From positions 682,001 through 746,000 of the forward strand of contig NZ_WTYZ01000001.1 of assembly GCF_009827455.1 (NCBI RefSeq): DNA of 64,000 nt, in the 5' to 3' direction. The notes under the pieces were generated by a model, which saw nothing but the letters and a program-made list of their open reading frames with translations, made no database searches and was not told where the DNA came from. This DNA is from Pontixanthobacter aestiaquae (GTDB lineage: Bacteria > Pseudomonadota > Alphaproteobacteria > Sphingomonadales > Sphingomonadaceae). This document shows positions 43,447 through 53,953 of this stretch, one piece after another (position 1 is the stretch's first letter; every line of letters starts with the position of its first letter). Both the position numbers and the translations under genes were made by a program.

Positions 43447-43861
43447 TCGCTAGGACTATGCCGACGGCAACGCCGAAGGCGGATAGCAACGTGCCCATTG
43501 CGCCCATCGCACGGGCCGCAGCAAACAATTTGCGTCCGCCCGTGAGGTCTTCGCCGTGTGAACCGGCGCGCGACGAGAACCCGACCGCATGAAGTGCGCG
43601 CGCGGCTGCGAAAAGTAGGCAGAGCGTAAGAACCCATGTGGTCTGGCCCACAATCAGCTCAAGCAAAGCAAACGCTGCGAGAAATAGTCCGGAATTCTCT
43701 GCGAGATTCCCATGGCGGCGGACCTTCCGTTCGAGATCGGGATCGCCGTCGTGACCGATAAAGGCACCCTTTGCCCGATGAACTCCGACGGCGATCATGA
43801 GCACTACCTGCAGGACAATCAAGAAAGCGCCAAGTTGTGCAGTATAGAGTGGTAGGTTCAT
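43439..43861 (-). CDS. MAPEG family membrane protein
   Basis: The 140-residue protein has four hydrophobic segments and the MAPEG motif ERKVRRHGNLAENSGLFL near residue 45, then RALHAVGF. MAPEG proteins include glutathione transferases/peroxidases. The start overlaps the TetR-type gene stop (ATGA), so it is the second gene of a TetR-MAPEG operon and is probably induced when the regulator is released by a toxic compound. Confidence 0.9.
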   Translation of the reverse strand: MNLPLYTAQLGAFLIVLQVVLMIAVGVHRAKGAFIGHDGDPDLERKVRRHGNLAENSGLFLAAFALLELIVGQTTWVLTLCLLFAAARALHAVGFSSRAGSHGEDLTGGRKLFAAARAMGAMGTLLSAFGVAVGIVLATM

Positions 43862-44508
43862 TGTATCTCTCCAGTTTGATAGGATAGGCGCCGCTTGCTG
43901 CCGATCAATGCCAACGAGGCATTTCCGGCTTCGAGCATTCGGATGGGTTCGACTGATAGGCGTGAAGAGGCGAAGCCGCCGTGTAGCAATTGCACGAGAG
44001 TGCGCGCTAGCGCCGTGTCGGTCCAGCCTGAGGCTTTGCCCTCTGCGACGGCATCACTTGCAATAATTAGAAGATAGGATTCGACACGATCGAATATCTC
44101 GCGTGCACTTTCGCGCAATGAGGGAAGCTCTTGGCCGAGTTCCAGCGCCAACCCCGCGATTGGGCAGCCGAACACGTCATCCTCCTTATCGGCGAGGCTG
44201 GACTGGGCGCGATATAGGCATTGGTAAATCGCGCATAGGCGCCCTTCGGGACTAGCTGACGCAGCAAAGGCTGGCTCGAATACCTTTGCGATGACTTTCT
44301 CGCCATTAGCCGCCATCACGGCAGTCACGAGTTCGGCTTTGTCGAGGTAATAGCGATAGATTGTCGCCTTGTTCACACCAGCCTGAGCGGCGACTTCATC
44401 CAGCGACACGCCATGATAATTGCGACGCCAAAACAGGCCCGCCGCAGTGTCGAGAACGCGCGTTCGGGTCGCCTCAGCTTTGGGCGATAGTTCTTCTGAT
44501 CGAATCAT
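43858..44508 (-). CDS. TetR/AcrR family transcriptional regulator
   Basis: The 216-residue protein has the TetR HTH (ATRTRVLDTAAGLFWRRNYHGVSLDEVAAQAGVNKATIYRYYLDKAELV) in the first 60 residues and a variable ligand-binding C-terminal domain with Cys in VFGCPIAG. ATG 44508 is chosen; a TTG at 44538 is possible. The 20-base palindrome 44507-44526 overlaps this start codon, the expected position for autorepression. It is co-transcribed with the MAPEG gene. Confidence 0.92.
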   Translation of the reverse strand: MIRSEELSPKAEATRTRVLDTAAGLFWRRNYHGVSLDEVAAQAGVNKATIYRYYLDKAELVTAVMAANGEKVIAKVFEPAFAASASPEGRLCAIYQCLYRAQSSLADKEDDVFGCPIAGLALELGQELPSLRESAREIFDRVESYLLIIASDAVAEGKASGWTDTALARTLVQLLHGGFASSRLSVEPIRMLEAGNASLALIGSKRRLSYQTGEIQ

Positions 44509-44526
44509 AACTAACTGGTTAGTTAT
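44507..44526. promoter_or_regulatory. TetR-type operator palindrome
   Basis: ATAACTAACTGGTTAGTTAT consists of two perfect 9-base arms ATAACTAAC/GTTAGTTAT around TG. This TAACTAAC-N2-GTTAGTTA form is a common operator of AcrR/TetR proteins. It covers the start of the TetR-type gene, so binding would block transcription or translation of the TetR-MAPEG operon. Confidence 0.8.
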
Positions 44527-44578
44527 TTCTGATCGCAAAGAAAAGCCCTATCTTGCAAGGCGCATTTTTTCCGAAAGG

Positions 44579-45190
44579 TTATTGCAAAGTCACGCGGTCA
44601 TCGTCGCCATCTCGGCGGCCGTAGAATTGCATCAGTTGAACCAATAGCTCGCAGCGGTCATTGAGCGTGTTCGCCTCTAGCAGCGCCTGCTTGGAGGCCG
44701 GATCGAACGGCGCAATCTGCGATACGCCGTCGATCAGTGAAACGTCATCCAGTCTCGTTACCGAGTCCCAGTCGACGCTGTAGCCCTGCGCATCGGCAAA
44801 GCGCTTTGCCTCGCGCTCGAAGCTGGCGCGCTCGATACTGCTCAGGAACTCGTCTTGGGGCTCGGCGATGAGTTCAGCTTCGACTTGGCGAAATTGTGTG
44901 GTGACATCCAATTCGCGGAGAACGCGGAAGCGGCTTAGGCCCTCGAGCACCACATTGTAGCGCCCGTCATCCATCGCTTCGACATCGCCAATTTTGCCGA
45001 CGCAGCCGACTTGAAACAGCGGAGCACCTTCTGCCGGGTTTTGCGGCTGGATCATCGCAATGCGGCGATCTCGCGCCAAGGCATCGCTCACCAGCGCCCG
45101 ATAGCGCGGCTCGAAAATATGCAGGGGTATCTGCAATCCGGGGAACAAAAGCGCACCGGTCAGCGGAAAGATCGAGAGCCGTTCGGTCAT
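44579..45190 (-). CDS. Lon protease N-terminal (LON substrate-binding) domain protein
   Basis: The 203-residue protein has the PUA-like LON domain: LSIFPLTGALLFPGLQIPLHIFEPRYRAL at the N-terminus, GCVGKIGDVEAMDDGRYNVVLEG in the middle and a helical tail. The protease ATPase is absent, as usual for this stand-alone family. The role is unknown. It lies two bases from the stop of the thioredoxin gene, in the same operon, which suggests a link to protein quality control. Confidence 0.93.
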   Translation of the reverse strand: MTERLSIFPLTGALLFPGLQIPLHIFEPRYRALVSDALARDRRIAMIQPQNPAEGAPLFQVGCVGKIGDVEAMDDGRYNVVLEGLSRFRVLRELDVTTQFRQVEAELIAEPQDEFLSSIERASFEREAKRFADAQGYSVDWDSVTRLDDVSLIDGVSQIAPFDPASKQALLEANTLNDRCELLVQLMQFYGRRDGDDDRVTLQ

Positions 45191-45192
45191 GT

Positions 45193-46107
45193 TCAGTCGA
45201 ACAGGATTTTGGACAGACGTCGGCGCGTCGCGGAGACCCATTCGTCTTCCAGTCCGACTGCTTCGAAAATTTGCAGCAACTTCGTTCGTGCAGCCGCGTC
45301 GTTCCATTCCCGGTCCGCCTTGACCATGGCGAGCAGCGTATCGGCCGCTTCATCACGCTGGTGTGCGGCGAAAGCCGCCTCGGCAAAAGCGAGCTGCGCA
45401 TCCATATCTTCGGGGGCGTCGTTAGCTGCCTTACGCAGAGCGGCTAGTTCGCCCTCATCGACCTGTGTGCCTGCCAGCTCCAATGCCGACAGCGCCTGCT
45501 GTACCGCTGCATCGTCCTTGATCGCCGGATCGATAGCGTCCGCGATCTGCTGCGCCTCGTCGATTTTGCCGCCTGCGACAAATGCGCGGATCAGGCCAGC
45601 ATGCGCGGCTGCATTGTCCGGCACCATATCGATCACTTGCATAAAGACCCCAGCGGCGCGCTCGGCATCGCCTTCGGCCAGCACTTGTTCAGCCATTGTG
45701 ATAAATTGCTCGACATCCGGTTGCTGCTGCGCTGCGCCCCCAGCTTGCAGCGGCAGTTTCTCGATCAATTGATCCAGCACTTCTTTCATCTGCGATTCGC
45801 TGCGCGCTTGCGTCAGGTCAGCGACGGGCTGGCCTTGAAACATTGCATAGACGGTCGGGATCGATTGGACCTGAAACTGGCTGGCGATAAACTTCTCCTC
45901 ATCGACATCAACTTTCTTCAGGACCACGCCTTTGTCGGCATATTCGGCGGCGACTTTCTCCAGCATCGGGGCCAGCGCCTTGCATGGTCCGCACCACTCG
46001 GCCCAGAAATCGAGAATCACCAGCTGTGTCATCGACGGTTCGACAACGTCGGTCTTGAAGCGCTCTACCGCTTTCTGCTCGTCGATATTGAGGCCCATGC
46101 TTGCCAA
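45193..46107 (-). CDS. CnoX/YbbN-type thioredoxin-TPR co-chaperone
   Basis: The 304-residue protein has an N-terminal thioredoxin domain with WAEWCGPCKALAPML and the cis-Pro IPTVY, followed by a C-terminal TPR region of about 180 residues. This matches CnoX (YbbN), a chaperone-holdase that protects proteins under oxidative stress; unlike E. coli CnoX, both Cys of WCGPC are present, so it may also be a reductase. The start at TTG 46107 has AAGGAC seven bases upstream; ATG 46098 is possible. Confidence 0.9.
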   Translation of the reverse strand: MASMGLNIDEQKAVERFKTDVVEPSMTQLVILDFWAEWCGPCKALAPMLEKVAAEYADKGVVLKKVDVDEEKFIASQFQVQSIPTVYAMFQGQPVADLTQARSESQMKEVLDQLIEKLPLQAGGAAQQQPDVEQFITMAEQVLAEGDAERAAGVFMQVIDMVPDNAAAHAGLIRAFVAGGKIDEAQQIADAIDPAIKDDAAVQQALSALELAGTQVDEGELAALRKAANDAPEDMDAQLAFAEAAFAAHQRDEAADTLLAMVKADREWNDAAARTKLLQIFEAVGLEDEWVSATRRRLSKILFD

Positions 46108-46339
46108 TGTACTGTCCTTCTTGGTCGGAATCTGTGTGCTCTATGTGGGTCTTCTAGCCGATATGTGAAGAGCGAAACAGGCCGCGATGCCCCGACCTTT
46201 CAAACTACCTAACAATGACGCATTTTGGCCTTGCGGGGTAATGAAACCGCTGCTAATTGCCCGCCTCCCCACCGAGATTGGGTGATTCACCAAGCTGGAT
46301 CAAAATCTTGGAGCCGGGTTTCCGGTAGGCGTCTAGTGA

Positions 46340-46414
46340 GCGGGCGTAGCTCAGGGGTAGAGCACAACCTTGCCAAGGTTGGGGTCGGGCGTTCGAATCG
46401 CCTCGCCCGCTCCA
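46340..46414 (+). tRNA. tRNA-Gly(GCC)
   Basis: The 75-base sequence folds into a complete cloverleaf. The acceptor stem is GCGGGCG with CGCCCGC, the D-loop is AGCTCAGGGGTAGAGC, the anticodon stem is CAACC/GGTTG with loop TTGCCAA (anticodon GCC at 46372-46374), and the T-arm carries GTTCGAATC. CCA is encoded at 46412-46414. It lies in the gap between the thioredoxin gene and hutC, with no nearby integrase. Confidence 0.98.
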
Positions 46415-46455
46415 TTATTTGTCAGCTTTGTAATCTGATCGTGCGCTGGTGCGCA

Positions 46456-47148
46456 TTATAGGCGCGACGTCAGCCGGTAGCCTTGGTGATGGTACAAAGT
46501 CATCGTGGTGATGACCTGATCCTTCAGCCATGTTGTGCGCTCGGTCGTGAATAATGCGGCATCACGTGTTGTTTGCAGCGCTTCCGCGACATCATCGGGC
46601 GCATTCACAGCGCAGAATGTCACATCACCGCTTGAGAAAGGCATGGTTTGCACCAGCCATTCATTCGCGCTAATTTTGTCCAACGGGGCGTCGCGAATTG
46701 TTGGTGCCGCGCGCAAGTTCACCCAACGGTCTTCGAGGGCAAAGGGCTTGCCGTCTGCCTGGTGCAGCGTTGTGAGATGAAGGGCATTGGTGCGTGCTGG
46801 CAAACGTAACCGCGCTGCGACGGGTTCTGGAGGTACTGAGACCTGTTGCTCCAACAGCTTGTGGTCATAAGCTGCGCCGTTTGCCTCGACCTGTTCGCGA
46901 ATGATGGGAATTTCGAACTTCGCTTTGCGCACGGGCATTGCGCACACACGTGTGCCGCCTTTGCGCTTGCGGACGATCAGACCTTCCTCAGCCAGCGCAC
47001 GCAGGGCGCGGTTTACCGTAGCGCGGGCGCAGCTATATTCTTCGGCCAGATCCGCCTCACCCGGAATGCGCGCGCCCAGAGGCCATTCTCCGGACTGGAT
47101 TCGATTGAGGACAGCTTGGCGGATCGCCTGATGGGATATGTTGCTCAT
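46456..47148 (-). CDS. hutC: Histidine utilization repressor, GntR family
   Basis: HutC represses hut genes and is released by urocanate. The 230-residue protein has the GntR winged helix (IRQAVLNRIQSGEWPLGARIPGEADLAEEYSCARATVNRALRALAEEG) and the UTRA effector domain ending YHHQGYRLTSRL. It is cotranscribed behind hutF, ten bases apart. The expected operator is the palindrome at 48548-48567 between hutF and hutI, which would let HutC control both halves of the cluster and its own gene. Confidence 0.96.
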   Translation of the reverse strand: MSNISHQAIRQAVLNRIQSGEWPLGARIPGEADLAEEYSCARATVNRALRALAEEGLIVRKRKGGTRVCAMPVRKAKFEIPIIREQVEANGAAYDHKLLEQQVSVPPEPVAARLRLPARTNALHLTTLHQADGKPFALEDRWVNLRAAPTIRDAPLDKISANEWLVQTMPFSSGDVTFCAVNAPDDVAEALQTTRDAALFTTERTTWLKDQVITTMTLYHHQGYRLTSRL

Positions 47149-47158
47149 GCAATCATGC

Positions 47159-48529
47159 TCATAATGCGTGCCGCAGCCGGATCATGGTTTCGGTAAAGCG
47201 CGCGACGATCGCATCGCGGCGGACATGCTGCCCGTTTGTGACCACATGCCGTCCTGCGGACCAGACATCACAGACGAGGCTGTCATCGCCCGCAAAAATC
47301 CATGTGTCGAGCATAGTGTCGCCTTCGAGGGCCGCGAGCATATGGCTGCTATCATCAAGCGCGGTAAGATCGGCCCATGCACCCGCTTCGATCCGGCCAG
47401 AATTGCGCCCGATGGCTTGCGCGCCGCCGACCGCCACGCGTTCATACAATGCCCGGCCATTTGACGGTGCAGCGTCACTGGTCAAAACCACACGCTGCTT
47501 GTCGCGCAGCCGTTGGGTGGTTTCGAGTGTGCGCAACTCCTCGGCGACCGCGATGCGGATATTTGAATCCGATCCGATGCCGATCCTGCCACCGTGCTTT
47601 AGAAAGCGCGAACCATCGAAAATACCGTCGCCTAGATTAGCCTCAGTGAGCGGGCATAGACCAGCGACCGCACCCGATCGGGCAAGGCCGATGGTCTCCG
47701 ACGGCTCCATTTGCGTCGCATGGATAAAGCACCAGCGCTGATCGACGGGCATGTTGGCGAGCAGCCATTCGACTGGCATAGCGCCGAGCGCACCCTTCAC
47801 TTCGCGTACTTCACCGACTTGCTCCGCAGCGTGTATGTGGATTGGGCCATCGGGCGCTAGCGCAAGTGCCGCATCGAGCCCGTCTCGGGAAACAGCGCGA
47901 AGGCTGTGTGGCGCCACGCCCAAAGTGAAGTCGGGGGGCAGATCAGTTAAGCGAGCAGCGAGTTCGCTATAGAGCGTTTCAAAGCGATCAATATCGCAGC
48001 CGAAACGCAGCTGCCCGCCCGCTAAAGCGCGTCCGTCGAGCCCGCCGCGCATGTATAGCACGGGTAGATGGGTGTAACCGATCCCTGTCAGGTCGGCAGC
48101 AGAAAAATGGCGCTGCGACATTTCGTCAAGTTGATCGTAGGTGCCGCCACCCGGGGCGTGATGCAGGTAGTGAAACTCGGCCTGTGCGGAATAGCCTGCC
48201 TCCAGCATTTCCATTTGCACCTGCGCTGCAATCGCTTCGACATCGTCGGGCGTCAGCAGTTCGAGAAAACGGTACATGACCTCGCGCCAGGTCCAGAAAT
48301 CGTCCTTAGTGGACGGTCCGCGCTGCTCGGCCAGCCCGGCCATGGCGCGCTGGAAGCTGTGGCTATGAACATTGCTGAGCCCGGGTAGCAGCACGCCGAC
48401 CGTGTGATCTACTCTTGTGTCTTCACCAGCCACATCCGCGATCCGGCCATCGTCCCCAATGCTGACAGTCACATTCTCGCGCCAGCCTTGTGCGGTCAAA
48501 GCCTGCCGGGCGGAAATCGTGGTGGCCAT
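47159..48529 (-). CDS. hutF: Formimidoylglutamate deiminase
   Basis: HutF hydrolyses N-formimino-L-glutamate to N-formyl-L-glutamate and ammonia, the fourth step of the five-step histidine pathway. The 456-residue amidohydrolase has the metal motif NVHSHSFQRAMAG (HxH) near residue 55, then HYLHHAP and IHAAEQVGE metal-region motifs, and ends in an AtzF/TRZ-like metal-dependent barrel. It is divergent from hutI. Presence of hutF with hutG marks the formylglutamate route. Confidence 0.96.
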   Translation of the reverse strand: MATTISARQALTAQGWRENVTVSIGDDGRIADVAGEDTRVDHTVGVLLPGLSNVHSHSFQRAMAGLAEQRGPSTKDDFWTWREVMYRFLELLTPDDVEAIAAQVQMEMLEAGYSAQAEFHYLHHAPGGGTYDQLDEMSQRHFSAADLTGIGYTHLPVLYMRGGLDGRALAGGQLRFGCDIDRFETLYSELAARLTDLPPDFTLGVAPHSLRAVSRDGLDAALALAPDGPIHIHAAEQVGEVREVKGALGAMPVEWLLANMPVDQRWCFIHATQMEPSETIGLARSGAVAGLCPLTEANLGDGIFDGSRFLKHGGRIGIGSDSNIRIAVAEELRTLETTQRLRDKQRVVLTSDAAPSNGRALYERVAVGGAQAIGRNSGRIEAGAWADLTALDDSSHMLAALEGDTMLDTWIFAGDDSLVCDVWSAGRHVVTNGQHVRRDAIVARFTETMIRLRHAL

Positions 48530-48547
48530 AATGCTTGCGCCTCAAAT

Positions 48548-48567
48548 TATTATGTGCATACATAATA
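48548..48567. promoter_or_regulatory. Candidate HutC operator between hutF and hutI
   Basis: TATTATGTGCATACATAATA has two perfect 8-base arms (TATTATGT/ACATAATA) around GCAT. It is the only good dyad in the 65-base gap between divergent hutF (start 48529) and hutI (start 48595). Known HutC sites are AT-rich dyads with a TGTATA-like core, which this resembles. Binding would control both transcription units. Confidence 0.75.
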
Positions 48568-48594
48568 CGAAACCGGAGCACCTTGGCAAGCGCT

Positions 48595-49809
48595 ATGCAG
48601 CACAAAATCCTACTCACCGGATGCCGATTGGCGACGATGGCCGAGGGTGGCGAACCCTATGGTCTGATCAAGGATGGCGCGGTTGCGATAGAGGCAGGGC
48701 GTATCACCTGGGTTGGGCCGCGCGATGATCTTCCCGAAGAATACTCAGCATATGAGGTCGAGGACCTTGAGGGCCGACTTGTCACACCTGCTCTGATTGA
48801 TTGCCATACGCATTTGCTATTCGGTGGGAATCGTGCGCGCGAGTTCGAGATGCGGCTTAATGGCGCGAGCTATGAAGAGATCGCCCGTAGCGGCGGCGGA
48901 ATCGTGTCGACGGTCAACGCAACGCGTGCAGCCAGTGACGCGGTTCTGATTGCGGGCGCATTGAAACGGCTCGACCACTTGATTGCCGAGGGCGTCGCAG
49001 TGGTCGAGATCAAGTCGGGTTACGGGCTGACTATTAAACAAGAAATGCGGATGCTGCGATTGGCGCGGCAATTGGAAACACTGCGTCCGGTCAAGATTGT
49101 CACGACATGGCTCGCCGCGCATGCGCTGCCCGCTGAATATGAAGACCGGGCCGATTCTTATATCGATGAAATCGCAATCGCCGGAATGCGGCATGCCGCC
49201 GCTGAAGGTTTAGTCGATGCCGTGGACGGGTTCTGCGAGTCCATTGGTTTCTCTCCTGAACAGATTGCGCGCGTTTTCGATGCGGCGAAAGAACTTGGGT
49301 TGCCGGTTAAGCTGCATGCCGAACAATTGTCTGATCTGAAAGGCGCGTTACTGGTCGGTGAATATGGCGGATTATCGGCAGATCATCTCGAATATCTCGC
49401 CGAAAGTGATGTCCCCGCCTTTGCCCAATCGGGGGTGATTGCGGTTATCCTGCCGGGTGCGTTCTATACACTCCGCGAGACCAAGCTGCCGCCCATCGAA
49501 GCCTTGCGGGAGAATAATGTACCGATGGCGATTGCCACGGATTGCAATCCGGGCAGTTCGCCGCTGTCATCGATCCTGACAGCCATGAATATGGCAAGTA
49601 CGCAATTCGCGATGACGCCGGAGGAAGTGCTGGCCGGGGTCACACGCAATGCCGCGCAGGCGCTCGGACTGGCTGGCGATTACGGCACACTCAGCGCCGG
49701 TGTGCGCGCCGAACTGGCAGTGTGGGACGCCGATCATCCTTCCGAGCTGTCTTATTGGATTGGCGGTTCGCCCCTGTTCAAACGTATATCTGCGGAGCCG
49801 AACCGATGA
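48595..49809 (+). CDS. hutI: Imidazolonepropionase
   Basis: HutI hydrolyses 4-imidazolone-5-propionate to N-formimino-L-glutamate. The 404-residue metal-dependent amidohydrolase has the [19 protein letters not shown] motif (HxH metal site) near residue 66, further metal-region His in WLAAHALP and [12 protein letters not shown], and the catalytic Asp in [11 protein letters not shown] 48595 starts the family-length protein. Its stop overlaps the hutH start by four bases (ATGA). Confidence 0.97.
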   Translation: MQHKILLTGCRLATMAEGGEPYGLIKDGAVAIEAGRITWVGPRDDLPEEYSAYEVEDLEGRLVTPALIDCHTHLLFGGNRAREFEMRLNGASYEEIARSGGGIVSTVNATRAASDAVLIAGALKRLDHLIAEGVAVVEIKSGYGLTIKQEMRMLRLARQLETLRPVKIVTTWLAAHALPAEYEDRADSYIDEIAIAGMRHAAAEGLVDAVDGFCESIGFSPEQIARVFDAAKELGLPVKLHAEQLSDLKGALLVGEYGGLSADHLEYLAESDVPAFAQSGVIAVILPGAFYTLRETKLPPIEALRENNVPMAIATDCNPGSSPLSSILTAMNMASTQFAMTPEEVLAGVTRNAAQALGLAGDYGTLSAGVRAELAVWDADHPSELSYWIGGSPLFKRISAEPNR

Positions 49810-51338
49810 CGATCACCCTCACACCCGGTGCGGTTTCGTTGGCCGCTCTAGAGCAGCTCTACCGTGACCAACCGACCTTCGTTTTGGATGATACGGCTTA
49901 CACTGCTGTCCGCGCATCTGCTTCGATTTTGGCCGCACGGATTGGTGAAGGTGAGCCGATCTACGGGGTCAATACCGGCTTCGGTAAACTCGCTTCGGTG
50001 CGGATCGAGGATGACCGGCTGGCTGATTTGCAGCGCAATCTGGTGCGCTCGCATGCCGCTGGTTTCGGGCCTCCGCTGCCCGAGACAATCGTCCGCCTGA
50101 TTATGGCGCTCAAATGCATATCGCTAGGGCGCGGCGCATCGGGTGTGCGGCCCGAAGTGATCGACCAGTTACAAGCCATGGCCGCCGCCGGTGTCATTCC
50201 TGTGATCCCCGAAAAAGGCTCGGTCGGGGCATCGGGCGATCTCGCGCCGCTCGCGCATATGGCAGCGGCGATGATGGGCGAGGGCGACGCGTTCTACCAA
50301 AGCGAACGCATGGCGGCTGGCGAAGCGCTGCAAGCAGCTGGCCTGACGCCAATCGAGTTGCAGGCCAAAGAAGGTCTTGCGCTGCTCAACGGCACACAAG
50401 CCTCGACTGCGCTGGCGCTGGTCGGGCTGTTCGAGGCGTGGCATCTGGCCAAGGCGTCGCTGTGCACCGCCGCTCTATCAATCGACGCGGCAATGGGATC
50501 ATCTGCGCCTTTCCACCCTGATATTCATGATTTGCGCGGCCATCGCGGCCAGATCGAAAGCGCGGCGCGGCTGCGTAGTCTGCTCGGCGGTTCGGAAATT
50601 CGCGAGAGCCACAAAGAAGGCGATGAGCGCGTGCAGGACCCCTATTGCCTGCGCTGCGCCCCGCAAGTGATCGGTGCGTGTCTCGACCAGCTGCGCCATG
50701 CGGCCAAAACGCTTGAAATCGAAGCCAATGCCGCGACTGATAATCCGCTTGTTCTATCCGATGGGGCCATCGTGTCGGGCGGTAATTTCCATGCCGAACC
50801 GGTCGCGCTGGTTGCCGATCTGATCGCCATAGCCATATCGGAGATCGGCGCAATCGCGCAGCGCCGCGTGGCGCTGCTGGTCGATCCTTCGCTCAGCTTT
50901 GGTCTGCCAGCTTTCCTTGCGCCGGATCCGGGGCTCAAATCGGGATTGATGATTGCCGAAGTGACATCGGCAGCGCTGATGAGCGAGAACAAAGCTCTCG
51001 CCAATCCGCGCTCGGTCGATTCGACACCGACTTCGGCCAATCAGGAAGACCATGTTTCGATGGCCTGTCACGCTGCGCGGCGACTTCTCGAAATGAATCG
51101 CAATCTGGCGGGTATTTTGGGTGTCGAGGCGATGGCCGCAGCGCAGGGTATCGAGCTGCGCGCCCCGCTCAAGACCAGTGATTGCCTGCAAGATGTGATC
51201 GCGACGATCCGTCAGCATAGCCCCGCACTAACCGAAGACCGGATTGTGAGCGACGATCTGGAGAAGCTCGCCAATCTTGTCAGCAACCAAACCTGTTTGG
51301 CCGAGGCGGCGTGCGATGTTGCGCCCATGAATCTTTGA
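49806..51338 (+). CDS. hutH: Histidine ammonia-lyase
   Basis: HutH deaminates L-histidine to urocanate, the first step. The 510-residue product has the MIO-forming triad Ala142-Ser143-Gly144 in [12 protein letters not shown], the YGVNTGFG motif near residue 53 and the [21 protein letters not shown]-terminal core. ATG 49806 overlaps the hutI stop. The MIO position agrees with the well-studied Pseudomonas enzyme (Ser143). Confidence 0.97.
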   Translation: MTITLTPGAVSLAALEQLYRDQPTFVLDDTAYTAVRASASILAARIGEGEPIYGVNTGFGKLASVRIEDDRLADLQRNLVRSHAAGFGPPLPETIVRLIMALKCISLGRGASGVRPEVIDQLQAMAAAGVIPVIPEKGSVGASGDLAPLAHMAAAMMGEGDAFYQSERMAAGEALQAAGLTPIELQAKEGLALLNGTQASTALALVGLFEAWHLAKASLCTAALSIDAAMGSSAPFHPDIHDLRGHRGQIESAARLRSLLGGSEIRESHKEGDERVQDPYCLRCAPQVIGACLDQLRHAAKTLEIEANAATDNPLVLSDGAIVSGGNFHAEPVALVADLIAIAISEIGAIAQRRVALLVDPSLSFGLPAFLAPDPGLKSGLMIAEVTSAALMSENKALANPRSVDSTPTSANQEDHVSMACHAARRLLEMNRNLAGILGVEAMAAAQGIELRAPLKTSDCLQDVIATIRQHSPALTEDRIVSDDLEKLANLVSNQTCLAEAACDVAPMNL

Positions 51339-51340
51339 TC

Positions 51341-52147
51341 ATGGAACCCGTAACCACCATTCGCGGCGCGTCACCGATCATCTTGGGGCAACCGCATTCC
51401 GGCACTTTTGTACCGCCCAAGATCGAGCGCAAGCTCAATCCGCTAGGCAAGGAGCTGCGCGACACCGATTGGCATGTGCCGCAGCTTTATGACGGTCTAC
51501 TAGAAGGCGCGACCATCGTCCGCGCGAATTTCAGCCGCTATGTGATCGATGCCAATCGTGATCCATCGGGGGCCAGCCTGTATCCGGGCCAGAACACAAC
51601 CGGTCTTATCCCGACCACAAGTTTCGATGGCGATCCGATCTGGGAGGTTGAGCCCGATGCGGCCGAGATTGGACGTCGGCTGGATAGTTTTCACGGGCCC
51701 TATCACGCAGCGATGCAGGCGGAGATTGAGCGCGTGAAAGCCGTTCACGGCTTTGCGGTCTTGTATGATTGCCATTCGATCCGCTCGCAAATCCCGCATT
51801 TGTTCGACGACCGGCTGCCCGATTTCAATATCGGCGATAATGGCGGTCAGAGCTGTAATGCCGCGATCACTCGAGTGGTTGCGGAATGCTGTGAGACTGC
51901 GAGCACCTACACCACCATCATCAATGGCCGCTTTAAAGGCGGTTGGACGACGCGGCACTATGGACGGCCACAGGACGGCTTGCATGCGATCCAGATGGAA
52001 TTGGCCCAGCGCAACTATCTGGCCAGCGAAACCCCGCCTTTTGCTTACGCGCCCGAAAAGGCAGAGGCCCTGCGCGATGTTCTACGCGCTGCCCTGAACG
52101 CCATTTCCGATATAGCAAAAACACGTTCCCTTGGAGAGAAATTGTGA
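51341..52147 (+). CDS. hutG: N-formylglutamate deformylase
   Basis: HutG splits N-formyl-L-glutamate into glutamate and formate, the last step. The 268-residue product has the family motifs [56 protein letters not shown] and [14 protein letters not shown], typical of the N-formylglutamate amidohydrolase family. It starts two bases after hutH and overlaps hutU by four bases, so the operon is translationally coupled. Confidence 0.94.
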   Translation: MEPVTTIRGASPIILGQPHSGTFVPPKIERKLNPLGKELRDTDWHVPQLYDGLLEGATIVRANFSRYVIDANRDPSGASLYPGQNTTGLIPTTSFDGDPIWEVEPDAAEIGRRLDSFHGPYHAAMQAEIERVKAVHGFAVLYDCHSIRSQIPHLFDDRLPDFNIGDNGGQSCNAAITRVVAECCETASTYTTIINGRFKGGWTTRHYGRPQDGLHAIQMELAQRNYLASETPPFAYAPEKAEALRDVLRAALNAISDIAKTRSLGEKL

Positions 52148-53814
52148 CCCGGACCCTGCCCAATCGCCGCGATATCAAAAGCCCCACGGGCAGCGACCTC
52201 AACTGCCTCAGCTGGACGACCGAAGCGCCGTTCCGGATGCTGCATAATAACCTCGACCGTGACGTGGCGGAAAACCCTGACGAGCTGGTCGTGTATGGCG
52301 GGATCGGCCGCGCCGCGCGCACCTGGGGTGATTTCGACCGGATCGCCGAAACGCTGAAGACGCTGACCGAGGATCAGACATTGCTGGTGCAATCGGGCAA
52401 GCCGGTGGGCGTATTTCAAACGCATAAAGACGCGCCGCGCGTGTTGATCGCCAACTCCAATATCGTCCCCCATTGGGCGAATTGGGACCACTTCAACGAG
52501 CTCGATAAAAAGGGTCTGATGATGTACGGTCAGATGACCGCCGGTTCCTGGATTTACATCGGCACACAGGGCATCGTGCAGGGAACCTATGAGACGTTTG
52601 TCGAGGCCGGGCGCCAGCATTATGACGGAAACCTCACTGGCAAATGGATTCTGACCGGCGGTCTTGGCGGTATGGGCGGAGCGCAACCACTCGCGGCTGT
52701 TATGGCGGGTGCTTGTTGTCTCGCGGTCGAGTGCAATCCCGAAAGCATCGATTTCAGGTTGCGGACGCGGTATCTCGACGAGAAGGCCGACACGCTCGAC
52801 GAAGCGCTCGCGCTGATCGAGAAATGGACTTCTGCGGGCGAGGCCAAATCGGTCGGTCTTTGCGGCAATGCAGCGGAGATTTTCCCTGAACTGGTGAAGC
52901 GAGGCGTACGCCCTGATATCGTGACCGACCAGACGTCCGCGCATGATCCCGTCAACGGCTATCTGCCGCTGGGTTGGACGATGGGCGAGTGGCTGGAGAA
53001 GCGCGAAAGCGACCCCAAGGCTGTCGAGAAAGCTGCCTGCGCGGCGATGAAAATACAAGTCCAGGCGATGCTCGATTTCTGGAATGCGGGCGTGCCGACG
53101 CTCGATTACGGCAACAACATCCGGCAGGTTGCGCTTGATGAAGGATTGGAGAATGCGTTCGACTTTCCCGGCTTTGTGCCGGCCTATATCCGCCCGCTAT
53201 TTTGCCGAGGCGTAGGGCCGTTCCGCTGGGCGGCTTTGTCGGGCGATCCGGAGGATATCTACAAGACCGACCAGAAGGTGAAAGAACTGATGCCCGACGA
53301 TGCGCATTTGCATCGCTGGCTCGATATGGCGCGCGAGCGGATTGCGTTTCAGGGTCTGCCCGCGCGGATTTGCTGGGTCGGGCTGGGGGACCGGCACCGG
53401 CTTGGTCTGGCGTTCAATGAAATGGTCGCAAGCGGTGAATTGAGCGCGCCAGTGGTGATCGGCCGCGATCATCTGGACAGCGGCTCGGTCGCCAGCCCCA
53501 ATCGCGAGACTGAAGCGATGAAAGACGGATCGAGCGCGGTGTCTGATTGGCCGCTCCTGAATGCACTGCTCAACACAGCATCAGGTGCGACATGGGTGAG
53601 CCTGCACCACGGCGGCGGTGTGGGCATGGGCTTCTCGCAGCATAGCGGCATGGTTGTTGTGGCCGATGGTACGGATGATGCCGCCCGCAGGCTTGGCCGT
53701 GTACTATGGAATGACCCTGCCACCGGGGTGATGCGCCATGCAGATGCGGGCTATGATGACGCCATAGATTGCGCCCGCGAGAAGGGTTTGAATCTACCTG
53801 GCATTCTCGGCTGA
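52144..53814 (+). CDS. hutU: Urocanate hydratase
   Basis: HutU hydrates urocanate to imidazolonepropionate using tightly bound NAD. The 556-residue product, close to the usual length, begins [16 protein letters not shown] and has [11 protein letters not shown], the NAD-binding [14 protein letters not shown] near residue 175 and the C-terminal [17 protein letters not shown]. The start is GTG 52144, overlapping the hutG stop. It ends the operon; no strong terminator is seen in the following 140 bases. Confidence 0.97.
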   Translation: MTRTLPNRRDIKSPTGSDLNCLSWTTEAPFRMLHNNLDRDVAENPDELVVYGGIGRAARTWGDFDRIAETLKTLTEDQTLLVQSGKPVGVFQTHKDAPRVLIANSNIVPHWANWDHFNELDKKGLMMYGQMTAGSWIYIGTQGIVQGTYETFVEAGRQHYDGNLTGKWILTGGLGGMGGAQPLAAVMAGACCLAVECNPESIDFRLRTRYLDEKADTLDEALALIEKWTSAGEAKSVGLCGNAAEIFPELVKRGVRPDIVTDQTSAHDPVNGYLPLGWTMGEWLEKRESDPKAVEKAACAAMKIQVQAMLDFWNAGVPTLDYGNNIRQVALDEGLENAFDFPGFVPAYIRPLFCRGVGPFRWAALSGDPEDIYKTDQKVKELMPDDAHLHRWLDMARERIAFQGLPARICWVGLGDRHRLGLAFNEMVASGELSAPVVIGRDHLDSGSVASPNRETEAMKDGSSAVSDWPLLNALLNTASGATWVSLHHGGGVGMGFSQHSGMVVVADGTDDAARRLGRVLWNDPATGVMRHADAGYDDAIDCAREKGLNLPGILG

Positions 53815-53924
53815 GTGGGACAAGCTGCGAATTGCACGGTCGCCCGGAACCCGCTCGCCGAAGAAAAAATGCAGTTCGTCGGATTACCCGGTTGCATCCG
53901 GCAAGGTTTCGTCTAGTTCGCAAT

Positions 53925-53942
53925 GTAATGTTGTAACGTAAA
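53925..53942. promoter_or_regulatory. Candidate Zur box before the TonB receptor
   Basis: GTAATGTTGTAACGTAAA is an imperfect dyad centred on TGTTGTAACG, close to the TGTTATAACA core of alphaproteobacterial Zur boxes (two core mismatches). It lies 11 bases before the GTG start of a ZnuD-like receptor, a location compatible with zinc-dependent repression. The assignment rests on motif and context only. Confidence 0.5.
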
Positions 53943-53953
53943 AAGGCTGCACT

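Noticed and set aside
46340..46414. tRNA-Gly as an integration site for an island
   Set aside because: No integrase, direct repeat of the tRNA end or foreign segment is seen next to it.
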